Part shown: one piece after another, positions 12,033-34,200 of the stretch
Layout of the letters: each line of letters opens with the position of its first letter
Numbering within the stretch: position 1 is the first letter of the stretch
Origin: Hyperoodon ampullatus
Lineage: Eukaryota > Chordata > Mammalia > Artiodactyla > Ziphiidae
Assembly (NCBI GenBank): GCA_949752795.1
Contig: OX457057.1
Coordinates: 99,537,513-99,601,512, forward strand
Length of the DNA stretch: 64,000 bases
Direction: 5' to 3'
The notes under the pieces: model-generated
The model's input: the letters and a program-made list of their open reading frames with translations, nothing else
Database searches by the model: none
What the model was told of the DNA's origin: nothing
Program-made: the position numbers and the translations under genes

Positions 12033-15000
12033 ACTTGATCCCTATGTTCCCTGTAGGGTCCCGAAGCCAAGACCAGGAGCTTTGGAATTCTTCGGGCCTT
12101 TGAAATCGCTGATACAGTCCCTAACCCCATATTTTCTGGAATATAAATTGACTTATTTGAACAGATGCTTGGAACCTCAGATCGGGGATTCTAACACCTG
12201 CTTGAGTCAGTCTGCCCGGTGCTCCCTGTGATGAGGAGGAAGCTCCCTAGGCCCGTCCCTAGGCAGTGCACGTAGGAGGCTTTGAGTGACTACTTAGTGG
12301 CCGTCCGGGATGAAGTCACCAGCCTTGGCACTTCTGCCTGAGGAGCAGAGTCTGTGCGGGGGTTTCAGTGGCTGCACTTGAACACCATCTGGAGGAACCT
12401 CTGTTGCTGCTTCTTGCTTTTAGAAAACCTTTTATGCCTGATACCCTCCCCTTTCCCACCACTTCTACACAAACGACTGATCCGCATGCTGCCTTGCTGG
12501 GAGACAATGTCTGGAGTGTGGCCAGTAGTGGGGCTGGAGGGAGGGAAGGCGCTGAGCACCCAGCTTTCAACTTCCTTCCCCCTTGCCCCACCCTGACCCT
12601 CCACAGTCACAATGGGGGAAGCAGAATCTAGCAGACTCGATGTCCCCAGCAGGGGTGGGGATCCCTGGCAAAGCAGGTTAAGAAAAACTCCTAGGGTAGG
12701 GTAAGTCTGGGGCCAGATGTTGTTGCCAAAAAGGACAAGGAGATGAGCCAGGTCAGGACGACCTGTTGAGGGGGAGCAAGTAGAAGGGGACAAAACTTGG
12801 AGGCTGGTGTAAAAGCAATGTCCTCCAGGATGGAAAGAGGGAGCCACTGGGATTGAGCAGGCGTGGAAGAGAAGTGGCTGCAGTCATCTGCAGGACCTGA
12901 GCTCTGGGCAGCCGGATGACAGCATGCCAGGGGCAGGGAGCTGGGTGGGAGGGGGAGGGCCAGGGCTCCTCAGACAGCCCGTGTTACAGTAGAATTGGCC
13001 TGGAAAGCTAGGGTGGAGGCGCCAAGGCAACAGGCCAGGGACAGAAGGCACCACACAACAGCTTGGGGAGGGGGGCTCAGGATGGGGAGTTTACTCTCTT
13101 GAAAGTGATGTTGGCCCCAGCTCCCCTCTCCTGGGGAGTGGACTGAGGAGTGGAGTGAGAAGTGGGCCCGGGGAGGCAGCTGAGGAGCCGTGACTGCTGG
13201 TCTTGCCTAAAGCAGGAGATGCAGGAGCCGGGCTCACTCTGAGGAGTGGAGGTCACGTCGAGAGCCCTGTGCTCCGCGGTGCTGGAGGTACAGGAGTGGT
13301 GGGAGAGGAGTTGCTAGGGTGACTTACAAAGTAAGTCCTGTGGTTGGGTGCAGGCACAGATAAAGCCCCTGGGGAGGGCCTCGCAGAGGAGATGCCCTTT
13401 AAACTGCAGAGTGAGAGGTGCGTTAACAGGTCAGCCAGTCAGAGGCAGTGGGGAAACAGCAATGCAAAGACCTAGAGGCATAAAAACCCCAAGCTTGGAG
13501 CAAAGTGCTCACCTCCCTGGAGCATCAAGTTGGGGGGTGGCAAGTGCCCAGAAGTAAGGCTGAGGAAGTCCATTGGGGCCTGTTGGGAAGGACTGGGCCT
13601 CCAGACACCCACGGAAGACAGGCCAAATGAGGATGAAGTCACAGGATCTTGAAGACACTTCCTTCACCTCCTCTGTCCTCCCAGAGCCCAGGCAGCATTT
13701 CCTTGCAGCTGCAGGCTCCAGCCTCCGGTCAGCTGGGGGAGGTGAGGAAGGGGCCTGAGGGGGAGGCACAGGAGGAAAGGGAAAGCAGCCAGGGGAGTAA
13801 CATGTGCAGAGCGGGGGAAACAGGGAAACAAAACCTGATTCTTCCCTTGGATGGGGGCACCTCCCCTGAAAACCAGGTGGCATCTGCTGCGCCTGAACCC
13901 ACCCCCCGCCCCCCCACCCCCGGCCAGTGGGAAGAACTAGGGGGCAGGGCGGAGAGCCCAGAGCTGGGTCGTGGTGGGCTCCTGCTGGAGGCGCGGAGCA
14001 CGCAGGAGGGCATTTTTGGCAGTGATTCCTGTGCCCCCGGAACAGGGCGGCTGTCTTGAGGGATGGGTCCAGAGGGGCGTACAGGGAATGGATTCAGTGG
14101 AGTGGAAGCCAGGGAGCGGAAGCGCGGCAGCTGTGGCCTGAGACCTGGTGGAGAGTCAGAGACCCTGCTCCCTCCCCGACCCAGGGCCCAGCCTGGCCAA
14201 GATGCAGGGAAAAGGCAGAATGTGAGGTGCAGTCATGGCTCCCTGCCAGATTATTTTTGCCCCAAGTGTTGTGTTGAGGAAGAGGTGCCCAAGAAAGGCT
14301 CCCTCCCTCTTTGTTCCTTGGAGGCCTCTCTCTGGCCAGTAACACAAAGATGCTTTCAGAGAGCGATGGGGGTGAGAGTGTGGGATGGGGACACCGACTC
14401 CTCAGAACCATCAGAACTTGGCTCTCCACCTCTCTAGTCCTTGCCAGGAATGCGCGGGCCCTGAGGGTTTACTGTGAGGGAGCGGGCGGGGGTGGGGGTG
14501 CTCCCTAGAGCACATCCTCAGGCAGTGGGGGGTCTTCAAGCACCATTCCTGAGCTCAGCCTATGCTGCTGACCCTCCGTACCCAGCCCCCTACACACGTG
14601 CACACACATATCCTTCCACGGAAAAGTGTAAATTGTTTGCCGTTTGGCAAACAGCCCATCCGGGTAATATTTTTACAATGTACAAAAACATGTTCACACT
14701 TATTGTCTTCTCTGATCCTTGTTACAGTTCTGTGAGGTAATAGGGCCAGAAGAGGAGACCAAGGCTCTGAGAAAGCTGTTGTTGATCTTTCAGTGTTTTT
14801 TGCCCTGGGTCACTTGGTCCGCGCCTGAAGTGATGTTCGCTCGTCTGATACATACTGAGCTTCTGCTGGGTTCTAGAGCCCGAGGTGCCTCATGTCCTTC
14901 ACATCTCACAGCAGCCCTGCGTTTTCGCCGTTTCACACCAAGAACAGTGAGGCTCAGGGAGGTTAAGCCACCCACTCAAGCTTACACAGTGACAGGCAAG

Positions 15001-15585
15001 TGGGTCTCCTATCCTGTTTGACTCCGGAATCCAGTGCCCATGCCCGGGTACCGGCAGAAGTGCCGTGACTGCCCTGGCTGGGGAAGGCACCTGGCGGGCG
15101 CTGAAAGCCAGATACCAGCCGAGAGACAGGCTGTGCTCCTGCTTTATGGGGGCCCTGTAGGAAGTGTTGCTGTGACTCGGGAAAGATGGAGGTGCCCCGC
15201 TTGCCACAGGGCTCTGCGGAACAGGGCCACGTGGCAGGGACAGAGCTGAGCCAGGTCCCTGGTCCTCGGGGCAAGTTTGAGTTCGGATCGCCACCTGAGG
15301 GGTGGTGCAGCGGAAGTGCTTGAGGAAGAGGGACCTTCTGGGAAAGAGGGGTCCCAGGGCTGAAGGGGTGGGAAGAGAAAGGAAGGGGACTAGGCAGGCC
15401 CTCCGGCCACAGGGACTCTTCTAGCTCCTGCCTGTGGCCAGGGATCATCTACAGACATACTCTGGTCTCAGGGCCACAGAGAAGCAGGTGGGGTCCTGAG
15501 CAGATGCCTGAGCCAATCAGGGAGCCCCGGTACCTGCCAGGGAAGTGGGCCAGGTGTGAGGCGGACCCCACGCCAGGGAGGGTAT
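12033..15585. other. GC-rich noncoding DNA with MIR relics
   Basis: G-rich tracts and long overlapping open frames on both strands, typical of GC-rich noncoding DNA. No frame has splice support or a recognisable product. MIR-like fragments are visible at about 14680-14770 and 14850-15060 (motifs such as GAGGCTCAGGGAGGTTAAG). A C-rich tract lies at about 13905-13925. Confidence 0.5.
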
Positions 15586-15690
15586 TAAATGAGCTTCCAG
15601 CTTATTTGCATGTCCTAATTAACCATAAAATGAGCCCCAGGGGCAGCATTAAGCTGTCAATTTCTGTCCGCTTCCTTCCACTACTTCCCC
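15586..15690. promoter_or_regulatory. Candidate conserved enhancer with octamer and homeobox sites
   Basis: An AT-rich island inside GC-rich DNA holds a perfect octamer ATTTGCAT at 15604-15611 and TAATTAA at 15616-15622, with further ATTAAA/ATTAAG cores on either side. This clustering resembles deeply conserved vertebrate noncoding elements. No conservation data are available here, so the call rests on motif clustering alone. Confidence 0.35.
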
Positions 15691-18140
15691 TCACACATGG
15701 CTCCCCCCCACCATTCCTGTATCACTTAGGCGGCACACATTCCCATTCACCTCTCCCCTCAGGGTCAGTAAAGTAGTCTCCATCATTTGCCTGGCAGGAG
15801 CCCAGAAGGGGATGGAGAAGGAAAAATAATGGGGGTGGGGGGACACACATGAATCGGCCCTAATCTTTCATCAGCAAAGCACCGGACGGGGCACTACATC
15901 AGCCCTGTCAAGACCCGTGCAAAATTCTGCCCCTGGCAGCCAGCATTCCATTTATTCTCCATGCATGGATAATGCGGGGAGGATGGGTTTTGTTGTTGTT
16001 CCTCTTGACTTGGCTTTGGAGTAAATATGGACAGTTTGTGGGGCGGTGTGAAAAGCGCAAGCCTGCAAGTCAGCTGGAACTATTTCCATCCCAGCTCTGG
16101 CACTGGGACCCTCGGCAAGTCGCTAAACTTCTCTGAGCCTCTCCATGTGAAATAGGAGTAACAGCAGCCATTTCCAGAATGTCTTAAGAAGGAAATAAGA
16201 GCACGAAGAAGGCAGCGCCCAACACCTGTGAATTTTGTGGCAGCATATGTCACTAATTGTTTTGTTCTGGCCCAAGTTACAGTGAGTTTTCATTCCCTTG
16301 GATCCCTTCTGGCTAACCTTTGGGTTAAGAGTTTCTTCCTTCTTCCTACTGGACCCCTTGAGTCAGGAACTGGGTCCTTGTCATTGCTGTTCTTAGTTCC
16401 TATCACAATGCCTGGCACTGGGAAGTGTTCAGAAAGTTTTGTTCAGCTGGTCTGAATCGCAGTGACCGGTCCACAAAACTGATGCGTCACAGATGAATGG
16501 CCAAGAGGTGACCTGGTTTCCTGTAGGATCATTCCTGACTTGGACCTGGTGCCTTCTTGAATAACTGCTGGGTAGCTTCTCCCCCATCCAGCAGCCCATG
16601 GCTCCCTCCTCTCCGGACTCAGCGATTCAGTAGGTGGAATCTTCACACACACACGTTCTACACGTGTGCGCACACACACACACACCACTCCACCACCCAA
16701 GGCAGCCACAGCCAATGGGCCTTCACCCAGGATGGATTTCAGATTTCTGTGGGGAGACAGGAGGGATGGGCAGGGGCCTCCTCCTCCAGAAAGGGCTAGC
16801 TCGGTTGGTAGACTCCAGGGAGACACGAGGAAAGAACAGGCTTTGGAGCCAGACATCCCTCTGTTTCAAATCCTGGTTCTTTCATTTGCTAGTAACCTCA
16901 TATGGGCAGCTTACATGACCCCTAAGAGCCTCCACTGAATTACCAGGTATTAACAATACCTTCTAGGGTCATTTTGAAGTTTGAAAGACCATGTGCACAC
17001 TGCCTGGCCAATAGCCAGCGCGCGCGCACACACAAACAAAAATTAAGCACCTTTCCTCTTGTAGCTTCTGCCACCGAAAACTACACATCTACCATTTGAC
17101 TGCGTGGGAATTTGAGGGTGACCCTAATCACTTCCCAACTAGAGCTGTGGGGCTGTTCACTCTTAAGTCCCCTCCCTCCATCTCTGCCCCCAGGGGTCCA
17201 GGATGCAGGAAGAGCCTTTCTTGTTATTTTTTTCCTCTACAATTTGGTATTAAATGCTCTGAGGGCAGGAAGGCATCTTGCCTCTAATTGCAGCTGTCAC
17301 TCCCCATCAGGCAGAGGGGAGTTCAGCCAGGAGGAGGCGAGGGAGGAGAAATGGAGTGCCCTCCTGGTCAGGCTCGGCCCAAACAGGGACCCACATTGTC
17401 TTTTCCCAGCCAGTGGGCGTTCCCTGCCAGGGTGGGAGGGACAGGCAGGCGGGCCCTGGATCTGGCAGCGTTGCTCTCCGGGCCACATGCCCAACACGGC
17501 TTTAGGTGTAGCCACGGGTGCCAGAGCTGAGCTGCTGCCCCTCCACCCTGGGTTGTCCTGGATGTGGTGGGAAGATGAGGCCAAAGGCATTTTAAAATGA
17601 GTGCGTATTTCTTCTTGGCTCACCTTGCCTCACTGGTGAATTCACATGTTCTTGTGCCCTGGGTGGAGGTTCTGGGCTGGAGACAGGGTGTTGGGGAAGC
17701 AGTGTGTGTGATTCCAGGGCCCGGCGTCTGTTCTTCAGTCAGCCCCTGCCTGCGGCCTGTACCTGGACAGGTAGCACATCCAGGCTTACTTCCTCATCTG
17801 GAAAATGGGGATAATACCTGCCTTTCTCGCCCATTTACGAAGGAGATAATGGATATGAGAAGGCTTTCAGACGTTTAACGTGCTATACAAATAGTAGCTT
17901 TCCTTTCCTGTGCTTCTGAAAAGGCTTGGGGCTTCCCCAAGCACTCCTTATACACACTCCTTATTCAGCCGTTTCTCAGGGTCCAGGGATGGGCTGAAAT
18001 CTCAAGGGCAACAGAAGCGGGTGGGAATTTGCCTCTCTGCTCCCACTCCCAGGAGGGCCAGGCTTTACTACTTGTGCCTGGAGCAGCGCTTTGCCAAGGA
18101 AGCAAACAGTTATGAGGCTGGGGACACGAGAAAGAAGGTC
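15691..18140. other. Noncoding DNA 3' of INKA2, MIR relics and microsatellites
   Basis: MIR-like fragments lie at about 16036-16190 (GGCAAGTCGCTAAACTTCTC pattern) and 17745-17890. A (CA)n tract lies at 16642-16686. Part or all of this stretch may be INKA2 3'UTR if a distal poly(A) site is used: TTTATT at about 15950 is AATAAA on the minus strand. No coding gene is evident. Confidence 0.45.
16642..16686. repeat. (CA)n microsatellite, interrupted
   Basis: Two CA runs separated by a GTTCTACACGTGTGCG interruption. Confidence 0.9.
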
Positions 18141-18146
18141 TTTATT
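18141..18146 (-). terminator. INKA2: Possible proximal poly(A) signal of INKA2
   Basis: TTTATT on the plus strand is AATAAA on the minus strand, about 410 nt past the INKA2 stop codon. It would give a short 3'UTR. More distal signals are also present, so usage is unknown. Confidence 0.35.
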
Positions 18147-18294
18147 GGCAGCATCTCTGGGGAACCTGCGGCCCCAGTGCCCGATCCATGCAGAATGTTA
18201 CACTGAGGTCTTTGGGGGCAGTGAAGGAATGTCAGAAGGATTTCCTGGTCTTCTCCCCCTGCCCCTCTCCTGCTGTCACCTCCAGCCCCAAAGC

Positions 18295-18331
18295 AACACA
18301 CACACACATTCTCTCTCTCTCTCTCTCTCTC
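18295..18331. repeat. (CA)n(TC)n microsatellite in probable INKA2 3'UTR
   Basis: A CA run followed directly by a TC run, about 230 nt downstream of the INKA2 stop on the minus strand. It reads as GA then TG in the transcript. Confidence 0.92.
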
Positions 18332-18556
18332 CTCTCTGTCCAGGAACTCTCGCCTCCCCCACCAGCCAGCCCCTAGCACAGCCTCGCCCAACTACAGGCC
18401 TGTCAGCTCTGCTCCAGACCCTCTGCTTCTCCCTCCCTTCTCAGCGGAAGGGACGTGGAGTTAGGCTTTTGAAAGCCATACCACCTGGCCTCTTTCCCAG
18501 GGGCCCAGCACTGGGACCTGGCCCTTTTGGGTCAGTCAAATTTCTATCTCTAGGAT

Positions 18557-29856
<11,300 letters not shown>

Positions 29857-30115
29857 TTCCCTTCTCTTCTTCCTCATGCGCCTATCGGCCGGGCTCGGCT
29901 CCACGAGAGAGTCCCAGGATGGGAACACCGGTCCCACCGAAACTGCGCTCGGCCGGCTCGCGGCCCCCGCGCTCCGCGCCTCTCTCAGCGCCGAGCCGAG
30001 CCTCTGCTCCCGGGTCCGGACTTGGAGCCGCTTCCCGGCTACTCGCTGCGCGCAGTCCGTGCTGGGGGCGGAGGGAAAAGTGGGACAGCCTATGAGAATG
30101 CAGGAGGGATGGTTT

Positions 30116-30128
30116 CAGCCAATGAGAA
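30116..30128 (+). promoter_or_regulatory. CCAAT box in the INKA2 island, with a decayed second copy 30 bp away
   Basis: CAGCCAATGAGAA at 30116-30128 is a good NF-Y site. CAGCCTATGAGAA at 30086-30098 differs at one base and lies exactly 30 bp upstream, about three helical turns. Confidence 0.55.
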
Positions 30129-31139
30129 GAACGCACGGGGGGCGCGGGCTGGGCTGCAGTTGGTGGGCCCTGGAGCGGGTGGGTGCACCAGGCGAGGGCC
30201 TCCGCTCCTGGGGGGCTGACATAGGGGACACCTACCTGGTCCTGGCCGGTGCGGCGGGGGATATCGTGACGCCAGACTGTACCGACGTCCCCCCAACAAA
30301 GCACGTGACCCCCAGAGAGAGCCCCGTCTTACGGATGGGAACTGGGTAGCGGTCTCGGAAGAAGCTGAGTACCACAGTGTCAACACTGTTTCCCAAACTC
30401 CGATCAGAAAAGGAACACCCTCCACCCCAAATGCCACTCGGCAGCTCTTTTGAATTCTGAAGTGTTCAAAAAAGTGGACTCTGGAAGTGTGGGTCTACCT
30501 CACCTTCCAGTCTACTCCTCACCCCTGGAGTGGAGGAGCCGCCGCTCGGTCCGTTCACGTATTTAACACGAAGCAATGGAGGCTCTACTGTACTCTCTGC
30601 AGGGTTATAGGTCTGCGGTTACTGAACAAGACAGGCTAGGTCTCTGGTCTCAAGAACGTACAAGGGGTAGCGGAAGGGAAGGGGATAAGACAGACAGGTA
30701 AAAGAATAAAAACTAGACACCATAATTTCAGGTAATGATTCTTCATGAAAACATAAAATGGGGTAATGGGACGGAGGCTGCCTTCAGTAGGGTGGGCAGG
30801 CGTGGAGGAGCAGGTCTTTCTCTCCCGCAGTACTCCGGCGGCGTCAGTTATCCTAATTCTTGCTCTGGCCACTTGCGAAGCTCTCTGTAAGGTCGGGGGA
30901 GGGAGAGAGGGCTCAAAGATGCTAACATTCTATTCAACAGACGCGGCCCATGCCCCGGAGGTGTGCGAGCTCCAGCCAGGTCCTGGGCGATGGACCCGAG
31001 AGGGGCCGCAGGCCTGCCCGGGCGCTCCTCGCAGCTGAACCCAGGACCCCCAACGCCGGCCTCCGCGTGCGTCGGGGCTGCGGTTCCCACCCGGTGCCCA
31101 GGCTCCCTGCAATACGGCCTGGCCCGCGGGGGGGCGGTG

Positions 31140-31215
31140 TTGCAGGGCCCGAGAATAATCAGCGCAATTAGCGACTTGTTGTTTCAAGGTAATTAACGGG
31201 GGAAAGTTTGCCCCA
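31140..31215. promoter_or_regulatory. Candidate regulatory block with homeobox cores
   Basis: An AT-rich patch just upstream of the INKA2 island carries AATAATCAGCGCAATTAGCG at about 31154-31173 and GGTAATTAAC at 31188-31197 within GC-rich surroundings. Motif clustering only. Confidence 0.3.
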
Positions 31216-34200
31216 GGCAGAATTTAGGGATCTCCGAATGAGACAACTTTGAAGACGCGAGAGAAGGGGCAAAGAAAGAAGGCAGAAACTTCGGCCATTC
31301 CGATCCGTGTCAGCAAAGAGCGCCACCTCTGCTTACCATGGAGAGGTGAGAGCGAAGGAGGGAGGGAGGATAAAAATGAACGTCTTCAGAAATGAAGACT
31401 TTGCAGAGTCCAGTCGGATGGCCTCCACCTAGCCCCGGGTTCTCAATTATAGTGGACCTTGCCTAGGGCTCTCGGCCTAGCCCTGACTGCCCCCTTTGGA
31501 TGAAGCCGGGCAGCGGTAGCCGCTGGATAGAGAAAAGGAAAAGGCACACAGGTGGGTCAGAACCCAGTCCGAAGCCTGTGTCTCGGTGGCCGCTCGCCAA
31601 CTCAGGTGGCCTCGCTCCCTTCGAGATCGCGGCACAGGATCCCGCGTGGGTCAGAAAAGCCGACGGCCGCGGGGTGGAGCTGAGAATCCGCCCCCGAGTT
31701 TCCAACGCCCCCTGGGAGAGCCCGAAAATGCATTTCCTGCTGCTCTCCCAGGCCGGCCACCGCCCTTGGCGAGTCCGGCCCGCTGGTCCACTCAGCGTTG
31801 CAGAGCCCGGCCCCCCGCTTCCTGGCAGTTGTGAATCGAGATCCCCAAGGGGCCCCTTTGGGTAGGACACGAGGAGAGTTCAGAGTGGGAGCCATTCCCA
31901 AGGATGGGGCTGAGGTCTCCAGCCCAGGAGAACCAGTTTTTGAGTTGAATCATCTGGGACTGCCCGTTAACATATAGCTCACGGAGGAAGTTTTATGTGG
32001 GGAGAAACACCACAAAAGAGCTCCTCAACCCGGAGGGCCGGTTCTTTGCTGTGCAGCACCCAACAGCAGTGGCGGGTATAGGAGGCACTGAGTCTGCGGG
32101 TGTGTGGCTGAAATAGTATTGGGAGTCAAGTTTCAGGCCTAATTTTCTCCATGCCTGCGAGCTCAAGGACTGGAATCCTCTTGGAAGTTAGTAGGAGAGC
32201 AGCTATGGTTAAAACTCCCAGAGATGCAAGCTGATGTCTTCACAAGAATTTAGGACCGGGTGATTAGGCCTTCTAGAGTATTGACAACACGGTATGACCT
32301 TGCACAGATGCTTTCCTTTTACTGGCCTCAGTTTCCCTTGCTATAGTTTAAACCTATGTGAATCTTAACACTTTTATATGCCTTACAAAACTCTATTTTG
32401 ACAATGATCTGTGAAGTAGTCAGGACAAGGGGAATCCATCTTAGAGATGAAGAATATATTGTTAGCAAAGCCAAAGATTGCATTCTACCCACTTTTAAGG
32501 TCAAGGATATGGCAAGAAAAAAAACTGATGGCCATAAACTCAGTGCAGTGATCAAAAGAGACAGGTCCCAGCCAAGTCGTAAGTGCTATTACCGTGTGGT
32601 TCCCACAGGACTTTGGAGGACAATTACTGTCAAACTCTGGAGTGCTTTTATGATGCTGGGCCACTACAATTTTCTTGCTCCCTTGCCTCTGAGAAGGCCA
32701 ACATTACAGCCCGGTGTGTGGAGCCCTCTCTCTTACCTGGTTTCTGAAGAGGTAGCTCTGTCTTCCACCTTTTCTTTTTCTTTTTCTTAAGTGGTAGAGA
32801 ATAAAGCCTGTTGCCATGGTTGTATAAACAGGGATAAATATTCTTGGGCTGAGGATGGGGGTGGGGGTTAGGGGACGATTCATTTTTGCTGAAGAGGAAT
32901 CAAATGGTTCAGCCTCCTCCCTCCTGCCCCCTCGCACCACTCAGCCTGGGGGGAAGATGAGATTACCTCATTTGAAAATAAAGAATAAATCAAAGGTCTT
33001 GAGATTGGATGTGAACTTACTTTCTCAAAGCCGTCCAGAGCTGGAGGAGAAACCTCAGAAGCATCTCAGCTTTGCCCCTTGCTGGTGGGGATAAGTGTAC
33101 TGTGGGTACTTTTCTTGAGGAGCAGCTCCTGGAAACGGTGCCTAAAGGTGTCAGACTCTTGTGGTTTGCCCAGCCTAGTCAGGGAAGGTGGTCCACTCTG
33201 CCCTACTGCCAGAGCCTGAAGGTCCTGGCACCGATCACTGAGCTCAAAGGGAGAGGCAGAACCAGTTGTATCCCAACGGAACTCAGATCCTAAACTAAAC
33301 AATGGCAACACTGCCATTCTCCTGGCTCCAGATCCTATGGTTCCCACCTGGACGTCCCAACCCTCCAAGTCCTAGCCTGCTCTGGATGAGGCACCCCTGG
33401 CTAAGGCAATGGCCATCTCATCTCCACTGGCAACACAAGAGCTGAGGAGCTCATCCTGATAACCTGATGTGAGGAAAGAGATAGGTGGCCACACACAGCC
33501 TGGAAACCTCATCATAACATCGCCCTCCCAAGGGTGGGTCCATGTCCCCATTGCCCTCATGCCTCCCCCCTTTGTGGCTGCCAACAGCCATTATCCCAAT
33601 CCCCGGCCCCACTCCCCCCACACCTCCTGAGCATCAACAGGAAAGGCTGACCCTAGTGATAAACACGTGCTGTTGGAATGTGTTCAGATATCACTGCAGA
33701 ACAGTTTCTCTCCAGGCAGAGGACCTCTCCTGGCAGGCAGGCCCAGAGGTGCTGAGCAGAGACTGCGTGGCTGGTGTGAAACACTGGGATGGTGGGGGAG
33801 GAATTGGACAGAAGCCTAACTCTTCTTAGAATAATCTAACTCTCAGTTTTCATGACATCTTCCTCTGTCCACCTTAGACAGAGGCCTGGGCTCCTCTGCT
33901 TCTTACAATCCCAACACCAGGAGAGACAGCAGAGCTGTCTCTGAAAGATTCACTTTGGTGTTTAAGGGAAAACTCTTCTGACTGGGTGGTGGAATCAAAG
34001 ACTCAGTCATAGGAAGCTTGTTAGCTTTTGGTGTCCTCAAACATAGAGTATCATTCTCCTCACTTTCAGATAGAGCAACTGAGGTCCAAAGAGATGGGTC
34101 TGAAAGGTGATATAATAAAATCTCCCTGTTTCCAAGGTAACCTCTTTCTACTGCCCTCCTCTGTGGAAAGCAGCAGGCATGTGGATTACTGAGATGATGA

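Noticed and set aside
12365..12847. 160-codon minus-strand frame at 12.4-12.8 kb
   Set aside because: GC-rich noncoding DNA; competing frames on the other strand and no splice or homology support.
32398..32790. 130-codon plus-strand frame upstream of INKA2
   Set aside because: No similarity to a known family, ends in a Ser/Phe-rich low-complexity stretch, and no promoter or splice context. Likely chance.
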